Shown: in pieces, positions 8,236 to 16,727 of the stretch
How positions within the stretch are numbered: the stretch's first letter is position 1
Layout: every line of letters begins with the position of its first letter
Assembly (NCBI GenBank): GCA_021163015.1
Contig: JAGGXO010000124.1
Coordinates: forward strand, 1-28,778
Direction: 5' to 3'
DNA length: 28,778 bases
From: Candidatus Bipolaricaulota bacterium
Lineage (GTDB): Bacteria > Bipolaricaulota > Bipolaricaulia > UBA7950 > UBA9294
Program-made: the position numbers and the translations under genes
The notes under the pieces: model-generated
Database searches by the model: none
Seen by the model: only the letters and a program-made list of their open reading frames with translations
Told to the model about the DNA's origin: nothing

Positions 8236-9295
8236 CCACGGGAGTAATCCCGTTCCCCGTAGGTGAAGAAAGGCGGCAAGAGAAGCACCTCTTACCTATC
8301 TCCTTTGATGAATGGAATGGCAGAACATTCAGTTGCTGTGTCTCATCATCATTTTCGAACCGATAGCTAACGGGAACAGCCGCCAAGTGAGAAGCATTGC
8401 TGTGGGTGGCGGTGATGCGGCCTGCAAGTTTTATTATCTCCTTAATCTCTTTCTGCGATTTGCTGTTCCAATCAGTGCGCACTAGAGCCATCGCTCCTGG
8501 ATGGGTGGGCAGATATACGCGCAGATCCTGCGGCAAGAAGTAAGTCTGCAGCGTTCTCTTTTCATCCTCGTCTAGCGCCAAGACCATCTTGACATCCGGA
8601 GATCGTTTGTAGTACAAATCAAACTCTAGCAGCTTAAGCGTGTTGAGAGTAAACACCTCCTCGGCGAATAGATTCTCCAACCTCTTGCCAAATCCCGGGA
8701 TGGTCAACTTGCATCGCGAGTAGAAACCAATCTCGTTCTCGACGTCAAGATCGAGGTGTCTTCCCAACTCAATTAGCGAATTCTTTTCTCCATCACGTAG
8801 ATCGCTGAGGAGATCACGGTCCACCCACCCCTTGATCTCCGGAATCGTCGGGGGCAGGCTCCGAGCGGAGAGTGGACGAAGCACAAGGCCAATGATGCCA
8901 AGATCTTCGACTATGCGTTCCAATTCCTGCTCAGTTAGTCCATTGTGATCGACAATCTCGCCAGTGACGATGAAATCGGCCTTGAGACGCTGCATGAACC
9001 GGATCCCACGGGAGAGCATCAGCATCCGACAGCTCAGACAACTGCGCAGGAGTGAAAAGGACTGCCCAGGAATGATATTTGCCAATCTGCGATAGTCTTT
9101 CTTCAGCGATTGTGTACGAAACACTGTCCCTGGCCACTCTTCCTTGACTAGGTCACGCAGGCCATCGTGTTCATCAAAGAAAGGGGAGCGGAAGTGCAAG
9201 AGAAAGATCTCGTCGACCGCGGGGGAACGTTGCACCAGCCGCGCCGCGACACGGCTAGCAAGACTACCAGAGAACAGAACGAGTGCCGTTACCAC
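8216..9295 (-). CDS. PP-loop (ThiI/MnmA-like) protein with NFACT-R-like C-terminal region
   Basis: 359 aa. It resembles the group annotated as tRNA thiolation or methylaminomethyl-thiouridylate enzymes with an N-terminal PP-loop ATPase fold and a C-terminal NFACT-R-type domain. The N-terminus (ALVLFSGSLASRVAA) aligns with the usual ALVLFSGGLDS motif, but the second Gly and the Asp are replaced. A CLSC pair near residue 85, FIVTGEIV, and the LVLRPLSARSLPPTIPEIKG block are characteristic. The distal part (TLKLLEFDLYYKRSPDVKMVLALDEDE onward) fits the RNA-binding-like NFACT-R fold. Start is GTG 9295; an in-frame TAG just upstream rules out an earlier start. It follows hpf by 26 nt and probably shares its promoter. 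Because the nucleotide loop is degenerate, activity is uncertain. Confidence 0.75.
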   Translation of the reverse strand: MVTALVLFSGSLASRVAARLVQRSPAVDEIFLLHFRSPFFDEHDGLRDLVKEEWPGTVFRTQSLKKDYRRLANIIPGQSFSLLRSCLSCRMLMLSRGIRFMQRLKADFIVTGEIVDHNGLTEQELERIVEDLGIIGLVLRPLSARSLPPTIPEIKGWVDRDLLSDLRDGEKNSLIELGRHLDLDVENEIGFYSRCKLTIPGFGKRLENLFAEEVFTLNTLKLLEFDLYYKRSPDVKMVLALDEDEKRTLQTYFLPQDLRVYLPTHPGAMALVRTDWNSKSQKEIKEIIKLAGRITATHSNASHLAAVPVSYRFENDDETQQLNVLPFHSSKEIGKRCFSCRLSSPTGNGITPVVEKRAT

Positions 9296-9321
9296 GCGGC
9301 TAACCTAACCATTATCCTCCC

Positions 9322-9843
9322 CTATCGCCTTGGCTCGATCAACCCATAGTCCCCATCCTGTCTGTGGTATATGACGCTCACCTCATCTGTCTCGGCGTCG
9401 ATGAATACCAAGAAGCTCTTCTCAAGGGCATCGAGCTGCAGGGCAGCCTCCTCCGGCGTCATCGGCTTTTGGAAGTAGGTATGCGTCCGGATGATCTCCC
9501 GATGCAGCGGCGGTCTTTCAGTATCGCTCTCTTCATGCAAAGGCACGCCAACGCCGTGATCGTTCAGATGGTCCTTGTACTTCACTAGTTGCCGCTTGAG
9601 CTTGTCCAGCGCTTTGTCGACCGAGGCGTACATGTCCGATGACTCTTCCTGCGCCTTGATCAACTTCCGGTTCGTCAGGTGGGCGTGAAAATCGGCGATC
9701 TGTCGCTCTTTTTCCACAGATAGGACGACATCGATGCTGACTATCCTATCGAAGTAGCGACTAAGCCCCTGTGTCTTGCTCAACACATACTCGCGCAGCG
9801 TGTCACTGGATCCGATGTGCCGCTCAACGATTTTTACCTTCAT
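9322..9843 (-). CDS. hpf: Ribosome hibernation promoting factor, long form
   Basis: 173 aa, the length of long HPF, which dimerises 70S ribosomes into inactive 100S particles during starvation. The N-terminal S30AE/YfiA fold runs from MKVKIVERHIGSSDTLREYV to about residue 100, including YASVDKALDKLKRQLVKYKDH. A short linker leads to the C-terminal dimerisation domain (about 115-170: IIRTHTYFQKPMTPEEAALQLDALEKSFLVFIDAET, then VSVIYHRQDGDYGLIEP). The start is ATG 9843 with AAAGGAGGGGG directly upstream; longer upstream frames are spurious because the promoter lies inside them. First gene of a likely two-gene unit with the PP-loop protein. Confidence 0.95.
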   Translation of the reverse strand: MKVKIVERHIGSSDTLREYVLSKTQGLSRYFDRIVSIDVVLSVEKERQIADFHAHLTNRKLIKAQEESSDMYASVDKALDKLKRQLVKYKDHLNDHGVGVPLHEESDTERPPLHREIIRTHTYFQKPMTPEEAALQLDALEKSFLVFIDAETDEVSVIYHRQDGDYGLIEPRR

Positions 9844-9865
9844 GCCCCCTCCTTTGCGTGATCTC

Positions 9866-9894
9866 ATTGTAGCCAGAATGAGGGAGCTAGTCAA
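9866..9894 (-). promoter_or_regulatory. hpf promoter
   Basis: Minus-strand TTGACT (9889-9894), 17-bp spacer, TACAAT (9866-9871), 11 nt or so before the Shine-Dalgarno of hpf. Predicted start near 9859, leader about 16 nt. Confidence 0.8.
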
Positions 9895-9931
9895 CGCTTG
9901 TGCGGTTGAAATACGGTAATGAAGACCCTTC

Positions 9932-11491
9932 CTACTGCTGTGCGAGTTCAACGAGTCGAGCGCGCAACAGATCCATGATCCGGTGAAGATCGCTGTGAGC
10001 GATGTCCGGTTGGTAGAGGCCAAACTCACGACTCACGAAGTCCTTGAGAGAGCTGTGGTAGTGCATCTTTCCGCTTCGTCTTTCTCGTACCATAAGGCCC
10101 ATATCGAGGAAGTCACGTGGAGGGTCGTTATCAATTACGCCTCGTGCGCAGTTGGTCCAAGCAGCTATCTGGTCGGCGGAATATGATATGGGGGCGTGTC
10201 CAAGTACGAAGCCAAGGATACGCCGGTGAAGTATACTCTTTCTGGCAGCACGTCCCACTATTCGCTCGATATGGCGCATGACGGCGTCTGGAAGAGAGGC
10301 CGATTCGTCGGCCGAAGCAACGGGCGCCGGCACAGCCAGGGGGTTAATGTCAATCACTCCAAGTGATGTCGATGGAGAGGAGTCTCTCCCTCGCCTCGCA
10401 ACACGGCGAATAGAGTAGCTGGGAGACGTGTTCTTGGCTGCCCCAGGATGCTCAACTGAGTGCACGATCGCTTTGCTGATGTTCTGCACGTCTGGGTACG
10501 ATGGCTTAGGTACTTCCACCTTTATGTAGCCGAGAGTGCGCGCTATCCCCTCCAGACGCGCGATCGTCTCATCCTTCTTCATCGCTTCCGATTCCAGGTG
10601 AGCAAGCTGCTCCTCCAACTGATCGATGCGGGTCTTCTTCCCCTTTCCAACCTTTGCATGCTCTATCGCCTCGATGATCGCCTGGCTCACCTGCTTCAGC
10701 TCCGGGGTAACGACAACCTCAAGCGAGGGTGTGAATCCTGCGTGGAACGTCTCGCGCTCGCGCACGTAAATCGGGATTACGTTGTCGCCATTCAGGTACA
10801 CACACTCACCGGTGGATAGAGCCGTGACTATCTCTTTTGTCTCAGCTTTGCGCCAAGGCAAGAGCTCCGAATAGACGCGCATGTCCACTTCGTGCACCAC
10901 GCGGTGGAGGAAGAGCATCCCCGCCTGGCTCAGAACGTCTTTGTCGACCTTGGCGCTGCGCTGGGAGATGACTATTGCACCCAACCCTCGTTTTCTTCCT
11001 CGGAGGGCAACACGCGCAATCAGCTCCTTGAGCTCGGTCTTCACCCCTTGCGGGATGAATTCGTGCGCCTCCTCGATTCCAATGATGTAGGGGTGTCGCA
11101 GCTTCCCCGCCAGATTCCACAGCGCCGTTAGGTATTCCTGAAGGAACGCTGTCCGCTCATCGGAGAGGAATCCGGAGAGATCAACAACGACAGGTACATT
11201 CTTCTCCATGCTGATCTGCGCTATCTCTTGCGCGCAATTCTCATCGACCTCGATCTCGACGCCCTCGCCCCTTCCCACGACAAGCACCTCGTACTTTTCC
11301 TTCAGCCCGAAGTACTCACCATCGATATCTATTATGGAGAGCGGGTAATTGTTGCGCAGCAACTCTTCGAAGATGACCCCGGCTGTGTTCGATTTTCCGG
11401 ACCCGCGAATGCCGAGGATTGCGATGCACTGCCCGATGATATCCTCCAGGTCAAGTTCGAGGTCACTGCTAATTGAGAGTGGAATTCCCAT
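9932..11491 (-). CDS. HerA-like (DUF87) DNA-translocase ATPase
   Basis: 519 aa. The N-terminal 260 residues are a HerA/FtsK-superfamily ATPase: Walker A GIRGSGKSN (27-35), IIDIDGEYFGL, Walker B YIIGIEEAHEFIP (about 134-146), the conserved VALRGRKRGLGAIVISQRSAKVD segment, then a Gly-Glu-Cys strand (STGECVYLNGD). A predicted coiled coil (about 275-315, DQLEEQLAHLESEAMKKDETIARLEG) and a low-complexity linker precede a C-terminal region of about 130 residues that resembles a small helical or winged-helix module. HerA pumps DNA for the NurA nuclease in archaea and some bacteria, but no nurA is present here. Start is ATG 11491 without a Shine-Dalgarno; an in-frame stop lies just upstream. Confidence 0.85.
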   Translation of the reverse strand: MGIPLSISSDLELDLEDIIGQCIAILGIRGSGKSNTAGVIFEELLRNNYPLSIIDIDGEYFGLKEKYEVLVVGRGEGVEIEVDENCAQEIAQISMEKNVPVVVDLSGFLSDERTAFLQEYLTALWNLAGKLRHPYIIGIEEAHEFIPQGVKTELKELIARVALRGRKRGLGAIVISQRSAKVDKDVLSQAGMLFLHRVVHEVDMRVYSELLPWRKAETKEIVTALSTGECVYLNGDNVIPIYVRERETFHAGFTPSLEVVVTPELKQVSQAIIEAIEHAKVGKGKKTRIDQLEEQLAHLESEAMKKDETIARLEGIARTLGYIKVEVPKPSYPDVQNISKAIVHSVEHPGAAKNTSPSYSIRRVARRGRDSSPSTSLGVIDINPLAVPAPVASADESASLPDAVMRHIERIVGRAARKSILHRRILGFVLGHAPISYSADQIAAWTNCARGVIDNDPPRDFLDMGLMVRERRSGKMHYHSSLKDFVSREFGLYQPDIAHSDLHRIMDLLRARLVELAQQ

Positions 11492-11590
11492 GGTGCGTGG
11501 CGAGATGTTCCCTCACCTGTTTCTCCCCTTTCATTGCTTGATTTAGGGAGAGACTAGCACCGTGCGCCCAACCGTCACAGGGCGCATGTC

Positions 11591-13078
11591 CTATCTCGGG
11601 CGGTCCTCGTTCCCTTTCGCCCCATCTGCAAGAAGGTCCATTGCCGCTGAAATTGCGTCCTGTCGCGTGTCTATCTCACCCGCAAGGATTCGATCATGGA
11701 TTACTTCCAACACCTTTCCCAAGCGCGGTCCAGGCGAGGCCCCTTTCTCGATCAGCATGTGCCCGTCGACAAGCTCACGCGCTCGCTTCAGGTCGCAGAC
11801 GCGCTCCATGTGATCGATGACGCGCAACGTCTCCCGAAGGATCGGTGCCCAGCCCGAGGATTTGTGCGCGCACGCCTCACAGTCAGCAACGAGAACTTGG
11901 AGCAGATCGAAGAAGAGCGGATAGCGATCGCGCAGGGATGCTTGTTGCAATTCCGGAGTGTCAGAATTGCCTTTGGAACCTATTCCCTCGCTCACGAAGC
12001 GCACCTGCTTCCCGCGCCCCATCTTTGGGAAGTCGGCGATACGCATGTGATTCTTCACCAGGAATACTAAGCGCGCGATATCGTGTCTGCTCATGCGCAG
12101 GCGCGTTCCGATCTTTCGCGTCATGCGTGCCCCGATCGCATCATGTCCACCCATGTTCACACCATCATTTCGGGCAAGCGCCTTCGGTTTTCCGATATCG
12201 TGCAAGAGGATCGCCATCTTCACGATCGGATCGAACACGAACCGATCAGCGATACGCATCGCCAAGAGCGTGTGCACGTACACATCCCCCTCCGGGTGGT
12301 ACTCTTCAGGCTGCGGTACTCCCTTCATTGCCGTTACCTCAGGAAGGATGTGAGGGAGCAGGCCAAGCTGATCTAGAAGCTCAATCCCTCGCGCGGAGGC
12401 AGGGGTGGCAAGCGTTCGCAGAATTTCATCGCAGATCCGCTCCCAAGAGATAGACTCTATCTTGGCAGCGTTTACAGCGATCGCCTCAGCAGTCGCTGGG
12501 TCGATCCTCCCACCAATCCGGCAGGCAAAGCGGATTGTACGCAACATTCTCAGGTAATCCTCTGCAAAGCGCACTTGAGGATCACCTATTGCTCGGATCA
12601 ATCCGGCCTTCAGATCCTCGATCCCCCCAACCAGGTCGATTACCTTGCCATCGCCGGTGGCCGCGAGACCATTTATGGTCAAATCGCGCCGATTGACGTC
12701 ACCAGATAGGTCACGCACAAGATCGATCTTCCCTGGCCATCGCCCATCGTACTCCCCTTCGGTGCGAAAGGTGGCAACCTCATACTGCTGAGAGTCCGGC
12801 GCAGCGATAACCAGCACCCCGAATTCCTCTCCCACCCCGACGATTGGACGGTCGCGAAAGAGACGCCGAACTTCTTGTGGAAGCGCCGATGTGGCGATAT
12901 CGACCTCGTGCGGTGAGAACCCGATCGACGGATCGAGTAGCGCGCACACACCGTCACGCACGACACCTCCGATCAAGACCGCCTCGTAACCGGCGGCGTT
13001 CAGCCGATCGAGGATCTCGCGCGCGAACGGATGCTGCTCGAAAATCTTCTCCGTATCGATGCGGTAATCGCTACTCAT
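11591..13078 (-). CDS. cca: CCA tRNA nucleotidyltransferase / HD-domain protein
   Basis: 495 aa, class II nucleotidyltransferase that adds CCA to tRNA 3' ends (or a close polyA-polymerase relative). Motifs in order: GGVVRD (37-42); metal site HEVDIATSALP with Asp60, where the usual first Asp appears as Glu58; RRDLTINGLA (130-139); the DP..RFAEDYLRMLRTIRFACR helix region (about 167-187); then an HD domain with VYVHT and LLHDIGKPKAL (His293-Asp294). The start is the ATG at 13078. An upstream extension would run through the promoter, whose predicted start is only about 4 nt away, and no Shine-Dalgarno is present, suggesting a near-leaderless mRNA. CCA addition fits the tRNA-Gly in this window, which does not encode CCA. 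Confidence 0.9.
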   Translation of the reverse strand: MSSDYRIDTEKIFEQHPFAREILDRLNAAGYEAVLIGGVVRDGVCALLDPSIGFSPHEVDIATSALPQEVRRLFRDRPIVGVGEEFGVLVIAAPDSQQYEVATFRTEGEYDGRWPGKIDLVRDLSGDVNRRDLTINGLAATGDGKVIDLVGGIEDLKAGLIRAIGDPQVRFAEDYLRMLRTIRFACRIGGRIDPATAEAIAVNAAKIESISWERICDEILRTLATPASARGIELLDQLGLLPHILPEVTAMKGVPQPEEYHPEGDVYVHTLLAMRIADRFVFDPIVKMAILLHDIGKPKALARNDGVNMGGHDAIGARMTRKIGTRLRMSRHDIARLVFLVKNHMRIADFPKMGRGKQVRFVSEGIGSKGNSDTPELQQASLRDRYPLFFDLLQVLVADCEACAHKSSGWAPILRETLRVIDHMERVCDLKRARELVDGHMLIEKGASPGPRLGKVLEVIHDRILAGEIDTRQDAISAAMDLLADGAKGNEDRPR

Positions 13079-13088
13079 GGCAAGCCTG

Positions 13089-13118
13089 ACTATACCGAGC
13101 ACAGAAGAGGGTGCGCAA
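13089..13118 (-). promoter_or_regulatory. Near-leaderless promoter of cca
   Basis: Minus-strand TTGCGC (13113-13118), 18-bp spacer, TATAGT (13089-13094). The predicted start near 13082 leaves only about 4 nt before the cca ATG. Confidence 0.6.
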
Positions 13119-13267
13119 GCCTGGATGGCGCATCAGCCACCTCATGCTGATATCCTGGGCAGTGTTGTCTTTGCTTCAGCACATCCATAATCCATCAGGC
13201 AAACTGCTTACAGGTATATCGAATCTTCATGTTCGATCGAGGATAATCTTCCTATGGAGGGGAGAAG

Positions 13268-13939
13268 ATGTGTCGCATGATCGCAGCGCCGGTTGGTATT
13301 TCGGGAGAGAGAATTATCGAACCATTCTTGCGCATGGCCCGCGGGGAGAACGCACTGCACGAGCACAATTCAACACTTGGTGAATTCGACCACCCCGATG
13401 GTTGGGGTGTTGTGTACAAGGAGGAAGATTCATGCGAGCACTACCGCAGTGCACGCGCATGCTGGGACGACAGAGAAATCGAAGCCTTGAAGGATCGCAC
13501 GATCCTCCTCATGCACGCGCGGCGCGCATCGCGAGGAACGGTAAACGTAGGAAACGTTCACCCATTTAACATCAAGCGCAATGGCAGATCCTGGTACTTC
13601 TGTCACAACGGAACGATCGACGATCCGGCGATCGCCAAGTACCGCGGAGAAACCGATTCGGAGCGCTACTTCCGTTTCCTCCTCGATCATCTTGACATGA
13701 ATGATCGGCTTGCCAGCATCGAAACAGCGGTCAATCAGCTTCGCAACCACACTTCACTCAACGCCTTTCTCACGGATGGTGACCACTTCTACGTTATCAA
13801 TCGATTCTCCACCTCCCCGCGCTACTACACCCTCTATCTCCAGAATGGGGATGATGGCCCGATCATCTCCTCCGAGCCACTTGCGGATCTGGGGAAGGAT
13901 TGGCAACCGCTGGAGCACGGAAGCATCATCTCCTATTGA
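13268..13939 (+). CDS. Class II glutamine amidotransferase family protein (YafJ-like)
   Basis: 223 aa. It begins MCRMIAAPVG, leaving Cys2 as the N-terminal nucleophile after Met removal, as in Ntn-type class II amidotransferases. HPDGWGVVYKE (about 42-52), the LLMHARRAS...NVHPF block (about 80-100) and WYFCHNGTIDD (about 107-117) match the family's glutaminase site; the later ETDSERYFRFLLDHL helix is also typical. No synthase domain is attached, so the physiological acceptor is unknown; stand-alone members include yeast Dug3-type and bacterial YafJ proteins. Start ATG 13268 with GGAGGGGAG directly upstream. It is divergent from cca across a 189-bp gap. A GATAAT box at 13242-13247 could be its -10, but the -35 is weak. 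Confidence 0.85.
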   Translation: MCRMIAAPVGISGERIIEPFLRMARGENALHEHNSTLGEFDHPDGWGVVYKEEDSCEHYRSARACWDDREIEALKDRTILLMHARRASRGTVNVGNVHPFNIKRNGRSWYFCHNGTIDDPAIAKYRGETDSERYFRFLLDHLDMNDRLASIETAVNQLRNHTSLNAFLTDGDHFYVINRFSTSPRYYTLYLQNGDDGPIISSEPLADLGKDWQPLEHGSIISY

Positions 13940-14069
13940 TACACGCTAAGAACGGAACCCTGATCGACTAGTCCGACCCTCTCATACACCTTGCTAGCAG
14001 CCTTGCGCAAGCCCGAGTGATCGTCGTACACTTTCTATGATGCTCAAACACTCGGGAGGTGATCGCATC

Positions 14070-14981
14070 ATGATCAGGAGCGTGAGCTACTTCACACTTC
14101 TGTTTGCATCCATCCTCTTCGTTTCACTCCTTGTCTGCGGTGAGCAACGCAACCTACTGTCAGCTCAGGGGGTGCGGGCCGAGGATGGTGACACGATAGT
14201 GGTGCAGCTTCCAGACGGAACGAGGATGGACGTGCGCTACGCATCGATCAACGCCCCGGGAAGCGATCAATGCATGGGCAAAGAAGCAACAGCATTCAAC
14301 GATGATCTAATCAAAGGCAAAGGGATCTGGCTGGATGTGCACCCAGTCAAGGGCGGGTACGAGATGGCGCAGGGGAGAGTGCTGGCGCACGTCTTCCTCT
14401 CACCCACAGTTTCGCAGACGAGTAGCGTCTCGGCGCTGTTGGTGGCGGAGGGTCTGGCGCGACTCGATGTGTTCAATCCGAGTGACACGGCAATCAGAAA
14501 CGGGGACGACTTCTCCGTGCGCTACACCGACCTCATCATTTCGACCCAGATCGAAGCGGTGAAGGGAAGACGCGGATGGTGGGGAGAATGCGACGGTTAT
14601 CTGGGGACTTATCTGAAGACCGCCGCGGTTAAACAGTGGAGCGATGATGAGATCGTCTACATAGTGAATCGCGGGAAGGAATCTATCGACCTCGCCGCGG
14701 GTTGGACACTCACCGACTCATCTGCTAGCGACCGAAACTCGCTCGATCTGAGCGAGCACATCGTGGGAACCTGCCTCCTTCCTCCCGGGGGGATCATGCG
14801 GGTGCATTCAGGATCGATCGCCACAGGAAGATCGGAAGAGCACACGCCTTGCGGCCAGCAGACGATCGACTTCTACTGGACAGGGCATCGTATTTGGGAT
14901 CAAAATAAGGACAAGGCACGCCTCTACTCAGCACACGGCGATCTAATCGATACTTATATCTACCGGCGCAACTGGAAGTAG
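14070..14981 (+). CDS. Exported SNase-like domain plus lamin-tail domain protein
   Basis: 303 aa. The hydrophobic N-terminus (IRSVSYFTLLFASILFVSLLV) is a signal peptide or anchor. A staphylococcal-nuclease-like OB fold follows (about 35-185): EDGDTIVVQLPDGTRMDVRYASINAPG, QGRVLAHVFLS, LVAEGLARL. In the active family the loop usually reads IDAPE; here it is INAPG, so two catalytic acids are missing, while both Arg positions persist. The C-terminal about 100 residues (DDEIVYIVNRGKESIDLAAGWTLTD ... ARLYSAHGDLIDTYIYRR) look like a lamin-tail (LTD) domain. SNase-LTD pairings occur in secreted bacterial proteins. Start chosen at ATG 14070 because GGAGGTGAT sits 6 nt upstream; an ATG at 14037 lacks this. 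Ends 12 nt from the convergent fhs stop. Confidence 0.78.
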   Translation: MIRSVSYFTLLFASILFVSLLVCGEQRNLLSAQGVRAEDGDTIVVQLPDGTRMDVRYASINAPGSDQCMGKEATAFNDDLIKGKGIWLDVHPVKGGYEMAQGRVLAHVFLSPTVSQTSSVSALLVAEGLARLDVFNPSDTAIRNGDDFSVRYTDLIISTQIEAVKGRRGWWGECDGYLGTYLKTAAVKQWSDDEIVYIVNRGKESIDLAAGWTLTDSSASDRNSLDLSEHIVGTCLLPPGGIMRVHSGSIATGRSEEHTPCGQQTIDFYWTGHRIWDQNKDKARLYSAHGDLIDTYIYRRNWK

Positions 14982-14993
14982 CAAAAGAGGACA

Positions 14994-16727
14994 TCAGAAC
15001 AGGCCAATGATCTCTCCGTTCTCGTCGAGGTCGATGTGCATGAACGCCGGCTGTGAGGGCAGCCCCGGCATGGTGCGCATCTCACCGCACAGGGGGTAGA
15101 TGAACCCCGCCCCCACGCTTGCCCTCACCTCACGCACTGGCAGCGTGTACCCATTTGGAACGCCTTTCTTGTTTGGATCGTGCGAGATAGACAGGTGTGT
15201 CTTGGCCATGCAAATCGGGAGGCCGGCAAACCCAGACTCTGTATAGCGCTTGATCTGAGCGCGTGCCGTTTCAGAGAAAGCAACCCCATCGGCGTTGTAC
15301 ACCTCACGGGCTATCGTCTCTACTTTCTTCTCGATTGACCAATCTAGCGGATAGAGGAGATGGAAATCCTTCTCCTGCTCACACGCCTCGCTCACTGCAC
15401 GTGCCAGATCGACTGCCCCCTCGCCTCCACGTGCCCAGTGATCGGCAACGACGGCTGCGTACGCCCCAGCGACTTCCGCTTCTCTGCATGTTAACTTGAG
15501 CTCCGCATCGCTGTCCTCGGGGAAGCGATTTACGGCAACCACGACCGGGATGCCGAACTTGCGTGCAATCTTAATATGGTGGACCAAATTAGCCATTCCC
15601 CGCTCCAGGAGGTCGATATTCTCCCGGGTATACTCGGGATCGAGCGGTCTTCCAGCGACGACCTTTGGACCACCACCGTGCATCTTCAGTGCTCTCACCG
15701 TGGCCACGAGTACAACCACATCTGGAACTAGACCGCTCGTGCGGCACTTAATGTCAAAGAACTTCTCCATACCGATGTCCGCGCCGAACCCAGACTCGGT
15801 GACCACGTAGTCTGCAAGGAGGAGACCCATCCGATCGGCGATAATCGACGAGTTGCCGTGCGCGATGTTGGCGAAGGGTCCGGCATGAACGAAGACCGGT
15901 TGCCCTTCAAGCGTCTGCATCAAAGTGGGCTTCACTGTTTCCTTCATCAACACCGCCGCCGCTCCAGCAACACCGAGGTCCTCAGTTGTGACCGGCTTGT
16001 GGGTTCTGTTGTAACCGATCACGATCCGACCAATCCGCTCCCTTAGATCCTTTAGGTTACCTGCAAGAGCCAAGATCGCCATTAGCTCCGAGGAGACGGT
16101 GATATCGAACGCGCTCTCCCTAGGGACGCCATCCACTCGCTTGCCCAACCCAACAATTACGTGGCGTAGGGCACGGTCGTTCACGTCGAGAACCCTGTTC
16201 CAGGTGATAGAATAGGGATCGATGTCCAGCCTCTTGAGCCCCCTCTTCTCCCATGATGCCGGCGATTGATTCCGCTCATGCAGCATGCGTGCATCGATCG
16301 CCGCGGCGATCAGGTTGTGGGCAGAGCCTATGGCGTGGATGTCGCCGGTAAGATGAAGGTTGAACTCCTCCATTGGGATCACCTGCGCGTGCCCACCGCC
16401 GGCCGCCCCACCCTTGATCCCGAACGTCGGCCCCTGCGACGGCTGGCGAATGCAAGCAAGAGATCTCTTTCCAAGCCGTCCCAGCCCCTGCACGAGGCCG
16501 ATTGTCGTTGTGGTCTTCCCTTCGCCTAGAGGAGTAGGGGTGATCGCGGTAACATCTATGTACTTCCCTCGCGCAGTGCCAGCAACGCGATCCAGCACCG
16601 AGAGTTTGACCTTGGCCTTTGTCGTACCGTATGGGTCGATTTCATCCGCTTGGAGTCCTAGCCTATCCGCAATCTCGGTTATCGGCCGCACTACTGCTGC
16701 CTGCGCAATTCTCAGATCCTCGTTCAA
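14994..16727 (-). CDS. fhs: Formate-tetrahydrofolate ligase
   Basis: 577 aa, near the family length of about 555-560. The enzyme makes 10-formyl-THF from formate, ATP and THF, feeding purine synthesis or the methyl branch of the Wood-Ljungdahl pathway. P-loop TPLGEGKTT (65-73), then RQPSQGPTFGIKGGAAGGG, HLTGDIHAIGSAHNL, VGLGKRVDGVPRESAFDITVSSE and VVATVRALKMHGG are all characteristic; the C-terminus has AKTHLSISHDPNKKG and GAGFIYPLCGEMRTMPGLP. Start is a TTG at 16727 with GGGAGG about 6 nt upstream. It overlaps the stop of the upstream membrane gene (TTGA), so translation is probably coupled. Whether it serves acetogenesis or only C1 supply cannot be told here. Confidence 0.96.
   Translation of the reverse strand: MNEDLRIAQAAVVRPITEIADRLGLQADEIDPYGTTKAKVKLSVLDRVAGTARGKYIDVTAITPTPLGEGKTTTTIGLVQGLGRLGKRSLACIRQPSQGPTFGIKGGAAGGGHAQVIPMEEFNLHLTGDIHAIGSAHNLIAAAIDARMLHERNQSPASWEKRGLKRLDIDPYSITWNRVLDVNDRALRHVIVGLGKRVDGVPRESAFDITVSSELMAILALAGNLKDLRERIGRIVIGYNRTHKPVTTEDLGVAGAAAVLMKETVKPTLMQTLEGQPVFVHAGPFANIAHGNSSIIADRMGLLLADYVVTESGFGADIGMEKFFDIKCRTSGLVPDVVVLVATVRALKMHGGGPKVVAGRPLDPEYTRENIDLLERGMANLVHHIKIARKFGIPVVVAVNRFPEDSDAELKLTCREAEVAGAYAAVVADHWARGGEGAVDLARAVSEACEQEKDFHLLYPLDWSIEKKVETIAREVYNADGVAFSETARAQIKRYTESGFAGLPICMAKTHLSISHDPNKKGVPNGYTLPVREVRASVGAGFIYPLCGEMRTMPGLPSQPAFMHIDLDENGEIIGLF

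Noticed and set aside
11564..11585. GCGCCC/GGGCGC hairpin between cca and the HerA-like gene
   Set aside because: A good 6-bp stem, but no T-tract follows on either strand and it fits no known motif, so I do not call it a terminator.
14001..14010. CTTGCGCAAG palindrome downstream of the amidotransferase gene
   Set aside because: The full palindrome is too short and lacks a T-run; nothing else supports a terminator or operator.
14070..14145. Possible lipoprotein signal in the SNase-like protein
   Set aside because: The Cys after the hydrophobic stretch is preceded by Val, not by a small residue as a lipobox requires.
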